Shown: one piece after another, positions 1-3,837 of the stretch | Position numbering within the stretch: position 1 is the first letter of the stretch | Layout: each line of letters opens with the position of its first letter | Assembly: GCA_947446935.1 (NCBI GenBank) | Contig: CANFIV010000143.1 | Span: 1 to 5,223 of the forward strand | Reading direction: 5' to 3' | Source: Sphingomonadaceae bacterium | Lineage (GTDB): Bacteria > Pseudomonadota > Alphaproteobacteria > Sphingomonadales > Sphingomonadaceae | DNA length: 5,223 nucleotides | Program-made: the position numbers and the translations under genes | Notes under the pieces: model-generated | The model's input: the letters and a program-made list of their open reading frames with translations, nothing else | Told to the model about the DNA's origin: nothing | Database searches by the model: none

Positions 1-225
1 TATCCGACCAACGCGGAGGGCCTGCAGGCGCTGGTCACACAGCCGCAGCAGATGCCCGGCTGGCGCGGGCCCTATCTGCCCAATGCCACCGGCCTGACTG
101 ATCCGTGGCAGCATCCCTATCGCTATGCCAGCCCGGGCAAGCACGGCGAGGTCGATGTATACTCGTACGGTTCCGACGACGCCGAAGGCGGCACCGGCGA
201 GGCCAAAGATCTCGGCAACTGGTGA
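1..225 (+). CDS. gspG: Type II secretion major pseudopilin GspG, C-terminal part (5' end outside window)
   Basis: GspG is the major pseudopilin: it is processed by the prepilin peptidase and polymerises into the periplasmic pseudopilus that drives secretion. Only the last 74 residues are present, so the N-terminal methylation motif and helix (about half of a protein usually near 140 residues) lie upstream. The frame is open from base 1 to TGA at 223-225. Family signatures are clear: YPTNAEGLQAL (residues 1-11 of the fragment), GWRGPYLP, DPWQHPYRYASPGKHGE, VYSYGSDDAEGG and a terminal LGNW. The C-terminal loop is the calcium-binding region in characterised GspG proteins. Here the usual Asp-x-Asp before the hydrophobic-GNW end reads Ala-Lys-Asp, so one expected acidic ligand may be missing. 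gspH follows after only 7 nt, and the TGA lies inside the proposed gspH ribosome-binding site. Identification is very secure. Confidence 0.96.
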   Translation, partial: YPTNAEGLQALVTQPQQMPGWRGPYLPNATGLTDPWQHPYRYASPGKHGEVDVYSYGSDDAEGGTGEAKDLGNW

Positions 226-227
226 TC
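221..227 (+). promoter_or_regulatory. Ribosome-binding site of gspH (GGTGATC)
   Basis: GGTGATC pairs with the extended anti-Shine-Dalgarno end of 16S rRNA (the GGTGATC part of AAGGAGGTGATC). It lies 5 nt before ATG 233 and contains the gspG TGA stop, so a ribosome ending gspG would be placed next to the gspH start. It decides in favour of ATG 233 over ATG 239 or any upstream start. Confidence 0.6.
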
Positions 228-232
228 TGGCG

Positions 233-703
233 ATGCGCATGCGCCCAAAGAGCCGGAGGGACGACCGCGGGTTCACGCTGATCGAGGCGCTCGTGGTGCT
301 CGCCGTGGTCGGACTGACCGCGGCGCTGTCCTATCCGCAGCTCGACCGGGCGCTGGCCGGATTTCAAGCCCGGCAAGCGCGCAGCGAACTGGTGGCCAGC
401 GTGCTCGGTGCGCGCAGTCTCGCCGTCAGGATCGACCGTCCTGTGGCTTTGACCGTGGACCGCAGCGGAAGCAGTCTGTCCATCGACAGCCAGCCCCCCC
501 GCGCCCTGCCCGGTGCGGCGCGGATCGACGGACATCCCCGGCCGCTGTGGTTCTATCCCGATGGCAGCGCGGACGGGGGCAGGCTGATCCTCGTGACCCG
601 CTCCGGAACGACGACCTATCTTGTCAGCCGCGCGCTTGGCGTATTGTCGGAACAACCCGGGCGCCCTGCTGTCGAGCCTGCTGGAACTGGCGGCGATGTC
701 TGA
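233..703 (+). CDS. gspH: Type II secretion minor pseudopilin GspH
   Basis: GspH is a minor pseudopilin of the periplasmic pseudopilus, anchored by its N-terminal helix until it is cleaved by the prepilin peptidase GspO and assembled. The 156-residue product has a short basic leader (RMRPKSRRDDR) ending in Gly13, then the class III prepilin motif G|FTLIEALVVL with Glu at +5 and a hydrophobic helix to about residue 33. The rest is a C-terminal globular domain with a GspH-type strand, LWFYPDGSADGGRLILV. I chose ATG 233 because GGTGATC at 221-227, complementary to the anti-Shine-Dalgarno end of 16S rRNA, sits 5 nt upstream; ATG 239 is a possible alternative. The frame is also open further upstream to an ATG at 125, but that would add an unlikely 36-residue leader overlapping gspG. 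The 3' end overlaps gspI by 8 nt. It could in principle be another type IV pilin-like subunit, but size and position favour GspH. Confidence 0.93.
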   Translation: MRMRPKSRRDDRGFTLIEALVVLAVVGLTAALSYPQLDRALAGFQARQARSELVASVLGARSLAVRIDRPVALTVDRSGSSLSIDSQPPRALPGAARIDGHPRPLWFYPDGSADGGRLILVTRSGTTTYLVSRALGVLSEQPGRPAVEPAGTGGDV

Positions 704-1082
704 CGTGATGTCCCGCACAGCCCCAGTGGCGAACGGCTACCTTCTGGTCGAGGCGTTGGTGGCGTTCGCGATCGTGGCGATCATGAGCGCGCTGGTGTTC
801 GACACGCTTTCGCAAGCCAGCCGTGCGGTCAGCCTTGTGAACCAGCGTCGCGATGGCATGCTGCTCGCGCGTTCGGTGCTGGCGGCCGCCACAGTGGACT
901 CCCCGAGCCAACCGGTTGCGCGAAACGGTAGCGAGGGCGATCTCGCATGGACCGTCTCAACCGAAAGCTGGCAATCCGATGAAACCGGCGACACTCCGTG
1001 GCGCAAGGTGACGGTGACAATCGCCACGCGCGGCGGCAACGTTCAGGTCGCGCGCCTCAGCGGGCTGAAGGCCGCACAATGA
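696..1082 (+). CDS. gspI: Type II secretion minor pseudopilin GspI
   Basis: GspI is a minor pseudopilin that in characterised systems forms the tip complex with GspJ and GspK. The 128-residue product has a 14-residue leader ending in Gly, followed by YLLVEALVAFAIVAIM. Glu is at +5 as required for methylation and assembly, but +1 is Tyr and +2 Leu instead of the usual Phe-Thr. The C-terminal part fits the small GspI fold: LAWTVSTESW near residues 85-94, then WRKVTVTIATRGG and ARLSGLKAAQ at the end. ATG 696 gives an 8-nt overlap with gspH; ATG 708 is an in-frame alternative that would shorten the leader by four residues. Neither has a strong ribosome-binding site, which suits translational coupling to gspH. 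The stop overlaps the gspJ start as ATGA. Position between gspH and gspJ makes the assignment firm despite low motif conservation. Confidence 0.92.
   Translation: MSDVMSRTAPVANGYLLVEALVAFAIVAIMSALVFDTLSQASRAVSLVNQRRDGMLLARSVLAAATVDSPSQPVARNGSEGDLAWTVSTESWQSDETGDTPWRKVTVTIATRGGNVQVARLSGLKAAQ
1067..1071 (+). promoter_or_regulatory. Ribosome-binding site of gspJ
   Basis: GAAGG ends 7 nt before ATG 1079 and lies within the 3' end of gspI. With the ATGA overlap it fixes the gspJ start. Confidence 0.6.
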
Positions 1083-1765
1083 TCGGGCCCGCCCCAGCCG
1101 ACCGCACGAATCGCGACGCGGGCTTCACGCTTGCCGAGGTGCTTGTCGTCCTTGTGATCGCCAGCCTGATGTCGGTGATGATCCTCGGGGTCCTGACATT
1201 GCAGGCCCGTGCAGAGGGCAGCTTGCGGACCCGGGTCACGGACGGCGACGCTGTTGTGCGCGTGCAATCGCTGCTGCGCGCACGGATGGAAACGATGCGG
1301 GCCTTTCCCGATATCCACGGTGTCGGTGACTGGGTCACTTTCGAGGGGCGGCCGGGGTTGCTGCAATTCGATGCTCCGGCGCTGCAGAACGACGGGCCTC
1401 ACGCGCTGTATCACTACCGGCTTCAATTGGACCGCAGCGGCAATCTCCTGCTGCTTGATCTCAACAGCCGCAGCCCGATCGACTGGCGGATCCTGACCAA
1501 CAAGGGCTGGAACGCGATGACTCTGCTGAGCGGCGCGTCGCGCATCCAGCTCACCTATTTCGGGCCGGACCGCTTCACCGGCAAGGACGCTTGGCAGGAA
1601 AACTGGATCCGGCGGCGGAGCCTGCCAAAGCTTATCAGCATCCGGGTTATCTTTCCGTCCGGCGATCTGCGCCGGTGGCCTGTGTTCATGGTCCGCCCCT
1701 CCACCCAGACCCGGTTGCCCTGCCATCAGGACAACTTCGGCAAAGATTGCGGAGACCCGACTTGA
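1079..1765 (+). CDS. gspJ: Type II secretion minor pseudopilin GspJ
   Basis: GspJ is a minor pseudopilin of the pseudopilus tip, partner of GspI and normally GspK. The 228-residue product begins with a 15-residue leader ending in Gly and then FTLAEVLVVLVIASLMSVMILG, a standard prepilin helix with Glu at +5. The globular part carries GspJ-like features: DWRILTNKGWN, SGASRIQLTYFGPD, AWQENW, and LPKLISIRVIFPSGDLRRWPVFMVRP near the C-terminus. Length is typical for GspJ. Start ATG 1079 overlaps the gspI stop by 4 nt (ATGA) and is preceded by GAAGG at 1067-1071, 7 nt away. The only two cysteines, residues 215 and 224, lie in the C-terminal tail and could form a small disulfide loop in the periplasm (inference). 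The stop overlaps the proposed TTG start of gspL. No gspK follows, so the usual I-J-K tip complex is not fully encoded here. Confidence 0.93.
   Translation: MIGPAPADRTNRDAGFTLAEVLVVLVIASLMSVMILGVLTLQARAEGSLRTRVTDGDAVVRVQSLLRARMETMRAFPDIHGVGDWVTFEGRPGLLQFDAPALQNDGPHALYHYRLQLDRSGNLLLLDLNSRSPIDWRILTNKGWNAMTLLSGASRIQLTYFGPDRFTGKDAWQENWIRRRSLPKLISIRVIFPSGDLRRWPVFMVRPSTQTRLPCHQDNFGKDCGDPT
1751..1754 (+). promoter_or_regulatory. Ribosome-binding site supporting the TTG start of gspL
   Basis: GGAG ends 7 nt before TTG 1762, ideal spacing, whereas no such motif precedes ATG 1792. It is the main reason for choosing the rare TTG start and the 4-nt overlap with gspJ. Confidence 0.6.
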
Positions 1766-2769
1766 CCCTTACGGAATTGCTCAATTCCGACATGACCACC
1801 CTCTCGCGTGAGGCGCGGCGGGGGCTGGAGTGGTGGCTGCGCGAACTGCGTGCGATGCTCCCGGGGCAGCTCGGCGGGGCGCGCGAACAGCTCGGCGCTG
1901 TCCATCGGCTCGGGCCGGGAGACCGGATCATTGCCGCCAGCAGCGCATCGCACACGGCCGATACGCTGGTGATCCCGGGCGATATTTGCCTTGAGCGCAG
2001 CCTTGCACTGCCCGCCATGCGTGAGGCCGATCTTCGCGCGCTGGTGGAACTCGATGCGGACCGGATCCTGCCCGTCGCACCAAGCTCGCTGGTAATCGGC
2101 GTTCAGCCCGGAGGGCCCTCGGCCGCGCAGGCGGGGATGATCGACGTCGTCGTCGGCGCTCTGCCCTTGGAGCGGGCGCAGCGGATTGCCGCACAACTCG
2201 CTGAAGTCGGGCTTGCCCCGCGCAGGATCGGGCCGCTGGACGAGACCGGGGAACGGCTGGCCTTCGATCTCGCGCCGGCCATGCGCGCGGCAGGCCTGCT
2301 TCCCCCGCGCCAGCGTGTCGCGCCGTTCTGGTGGGGCGCGGTCGCCGCACTGGTGCTGCTCAACATCGGCGTAGCGGTGCTGCAGGATCAGCGGCAGGTG
2401 AACCGGGCGCAGGAACTGGTGGACGCGCAGGCACCCGCACTCAATGTGGTACGCCGGATCGAGGACCGCCTGCGCGACAATGCCGCGAAGGTCAGCAACC
2501 TCGCCGCCAGACGCGAAAGGCAGCAGCCGCAGCGTGTTCTCGCGCGGCTTTCGGCTGTGATGCCCAAGGCCAGTTGGATTCAGCATTTCGAATGGGACGG
2601 AACGCAGATTCGCGTGTCAGGCTATGCCGCCAAGGGGGTCAACGTGATCGCTTCGATCAAGGCCTCGGGTGCCTTTGCGAGAGTTCGCGCCAGCCGTTCA
2701 GAAGCACTGGCTGAAACTGCGGCCGGAGCACCGTTCGATTTCAGCGCCGCGCTGCCGGAGAACCCGTGA
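1762..2769 (+). CDS. gspL: Type II secretion assembly-platform protein GspL (PilN-like C-terminus)
   Basis: GspL spans the inner membrane and connects the cytoplasmic ATPase GspE to the GspM/GspF platform. The 335-residue product has a cytoplasmic region of about 185 residues with PilM/GspL-like phrasing (ERSLALPAMREADLRALVELDADRILP, residues 78-104), one membrane helix at about 189-207 (FWWGAVAALVLLNIGVAVL), a charged, probably coiled-coil stretch at about 208-256, and a periplasmic PilN-like ferredoxin fold at about 257-330 (VLARLSAVMPKASWIQHFEW, then IRVSGYA). It is shorter than the roughly 390-400-residue enterobacterial GspL. I favour TTG 1762: GGAG at 1751-1754 is 7 nt upstream, the start overlaps the gspJ stop as TTGA, and the added residues fit a family-like N-terminus. 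The alternative ATG 1792 lacks a ribosome-binding site and would give 325 residues. It could be named a 'PilN domain protein', but neighbours support GspL. Confidence 0.88.
   Translation: MTLTELLNSDMTTLSREARRGLEWWLRELRAMLPGQLGGAREQLGAVHRLGPGDRIIAASSASHTADTLVIPGDICLERSLALPAMREADLRALVELDADRILPVAPSSLVIGVQPGGPSAAQAGMIDVVVGALPLERAQRIAAQLAEVGLAPRRIGPLDETGERLAFDLAPAMRAAGLLPPRQRVAPFWWGAVAALVLLNIGVAVLQDQRQVNRAQELVDAQAPALNVVRRIEDRLRDNAAKVSNLAARRERQQPQRVLARLSAVMPKASWIQHFEWDGTQIRVSGYAAKGVNVIASIKASGAFARVRASRSEALAETAAGAPFDFSAALPENP
1772..1789. repeat. Perfect 8-bp inverted repeat at the gspJ/gspL junction
   Basis: CGGAATTGCTCAATTCCG has two perfectly complementary 8-base arms around a 2-base centre. As RNA it would most plausibly form a 7-bp stem with a GCTC tetraloop. 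It starts 6 nt after the gspJ stop, lies within the first codons of gspL if TTG 1762 is used, and ends 2 nt before the alternative ATG 1792. No U-tract follows, so it is not a classical terminator. It might modulate gspL translation, bind a protein, or be chance. Confidence 0.6.
2757..2760 (+). promoter_or_regulatory. Ribosome-binding site of gspM
   Basis: GGAG lies inside the 3' end of gspL, 8 nt before ATG 2769 and 5 nt before GTG 2766. The spacing slightly favours ATG. Confidence 0.6.
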
Positions 2770-3317
2770 TGCGGCCTCTTTCCCCCCGCGAGAACCGGCT
2801 TGTCGCCCTGCTCATTCTGGTCGCGCTGGTTTCATTGGTGCTGCTTGTTATCGTCGGTCCGCTGATCGGCGGATTCCGCGACCGCGCCCAGCAGCGCGAT
2901 ACACTGGCCGCGCGGTTTCAGGCCAACGATCTGCGGATCGCGTCGCTGCGCACCATCCAGGCGCGGGCCGAAGAACAGCAGGCCGAGATGCGCAAGCTGT
3001 TCATGGTCGCGCCCGACGGCGACGAGGCCGACGAGACCTTGCGCGAACGGATCGAAGCTGCGGCGCAGTCGGTCGGGGCCAACGTGAAAGCGACAGAGGC
3101 TATTCCCGGCTCGGTCGAAGGCTCGGCCCGCGCCTCGCTCGAAGTTCAGGTGAGCGAGGCCCAATTGGCCAGCCTGCTCACCCGGCTCAACCAGCTCAAA
3201 CCCGCCGTGGCGATCGAAACCATGACCGTCACTGCCGACGACGCCCTGACCAACCTCAAATCGGAAGCGATCAATGTCAGACTGGAAGCTTCGGCTCCTT
3301 TCCTTCGCGCCCAGTAG
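2769..3317 (+). CDS. gspM: Type II secretion assembly-platform protein GspM
   Basis: GspM is a bitopic inner-membrane protein that binds and stabilises GspL in the T2SS platform. The 182-residue product has a short N-terminus (MRPLSPRENR), one strongly hydrophobic helix at about residues 10-34, a charged and probably coiled-coil segment at about 38-78 (RDRAQQRDTLAARFQ onward), and a periplasmic domain to about residue 178 containing LEVQVSEAQLASLLTRLNQL, which resembles the small ferredoxin-like GspM domain. Size and topology are typical. ATG 2769 overlaps the gspL stop by 1 nt (TGATG) and follows GGAG at 2757-2760 by 8 nt; GTG 2766 is the adjacent alternative and would add one residue. The last 44 nt also encode the N-terminus of the next gene in another frame. 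GspM sequences diverge strongly, so the call leans on topology and neighbours as well as sequence. Confidence 0.9.
   Translation: MRPLSPRENRLVALLILVALVSLVLLVIVGPLIGGFRDRAQQRDTLAARFQANDLRIASLRTIQARAEEQQAEMRKLFMVAPDGDEADETLRERIEAAAQSVGANVKATEAIPGSVEGSARASLEVQVSEAQLASLLTRLNQLKPAVAIETMTVTADDALTNLKSEAINVRLEASAPFLRAQ
3263..3267 (+). promoter_or_regulatory. Ribosome-binding site of the gspC-type gene
   Basis: GGAAG ends 6 nt before ATG 3274, within gspM. It supports the start that produces the 44-nt overlap with gspM instead of a start after the gspM stop. Confidence 0.6.
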
Positions 3318-3837
3318 GGAAAACGGCGCGCTGGTGCCGGCGGGCTTGTGCCTGCTGTTGCTGCCTGCCGCCGCCCTGCAAATCGCGCTGCCCGCCGCGA
3401 CCGAGGTACCGCAAGGGACCGGCGCAATCCGGGCTGCTGCCTGGCAATTGCCTGAAGTAGGCGAACCGCTCGGTCTGTCCGAAGTCACGCTGCCGCCACT
3501 GTTCACGCCAACCCGGCTGGGGAGCAGGCTTGGCGAGGCAGTGGGCGACAACGCCGATGAGGAAACCGCCGACGCAAAGCCGGTTGTCGGCCCTCTGGGC
3601 GGGGCATGGGTGCTGGGCATGGAACGCGTCGGCGTGCGCCGTGCGGTGATCATCCGCAGCGCCCAGGGCGTGGTATTCAAGTTGCCCCCGGGCCGGGCTT
3701 GGCGCGGCTGGCAGCTGCTTTCGGTTCAGGACAATTTCGCCCTGTTCCGGCAGGGCGGCAAGACTCATCGCATAAACTTCGGTAATGCCCCGCCGGGAGC
3801 GATCGGCGCCTCAGACAGCGAGAACACCAGTGAATAA
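3274..3837 (+). CDS. gspC: GspC-type inner-membrane connector with HR-like domain, no PDZ (often annotated GspN in alphaproteobacteria)
   Basis: The 187-residue product appears to be the inner-membrane protein that contacts the secretin. It has one N-terminal membrane helix at about residues 19-39, a Pro-rich linker containing LPPLFTPTR (73-81), which resembles the PLFSPSRR-type motif of short GspC/GspN proteins, an acidic stretch (about 91-101), and a domain at about 105-170 resembling the GspC homology region (VLGMERVGVRRAVIIRSAQG, then GWQLLSVQDNFALFRQGG). There is no PDZ domain, unlike OutC or PulC; the protein ends soon after the homology region. Start ATG 3274 is supported by GGAAG at 3263-3267, 6 nt away, although it makes a 44-nt overlap with gspM; GTG 3334 is an unlikely alternative because it would remove the basic N-terminus. 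It lies between gspM and gspD and overlaps gspD by 8 nt. The gene could equally be named gspN under some schemes; the symbol is less certain than the role. Confidence 0.75.
   Translation: MSDWKLRLLSFAPSRENGALVPAGLCLLLLPAAALQIALPAATEVPQGTGAIRAAAWQLPEVGEPLGLSEVTLPPLFTPTRLGSRLGEAVGDNADEETADAKPVVGPLGGAWVLGMERVGVRRAVIIRSAQGVVFKLPPGRAWRGWQLLSVQDNFALFRQGGKTHRINFGNAPPGAIGASDSENTSE

Noticed and set aside
494..500. Run of seven C in gspH as a possible frameshift site
   Set aside because: The frame on both sides gives a coherent GspH protein ending at the expected overlap with gspI, so there is no sign of a shift.
1772..1789. Inverted repeat as an intrinsic transcription terminator
   Set aside because: No T-run follows, the stem is only 7-8 bp, and termination here would separate gspJ from its partner genes in a tightly overlapping operon.
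1726..2586. Long minus-strand open frame (286 codons) opposite gspL
   Set aside because: It lies opposite a well-supported gene in GC-rich DNA, where antisense frames stay open by codon bias. The translation is rich in Arg, Pro and His with no recognisable domain.
2669..3460. Plus-strand frame of 263 codons overlapping gspL, gspM and the next gene
   Set aside because: It is out of frame with gspM, which has clear membrane and coiled-coil features. The product is Arg/Pro/Cys-rich, as is typical of shifted frames.
2832..3680. Long minus-strand open frame (282 codons) opposite gspM and the gspC-type gene
   Set aside because: It spans two supported sense genes and shows no family resemblance, so it is a shadow of GC-rich codon use.
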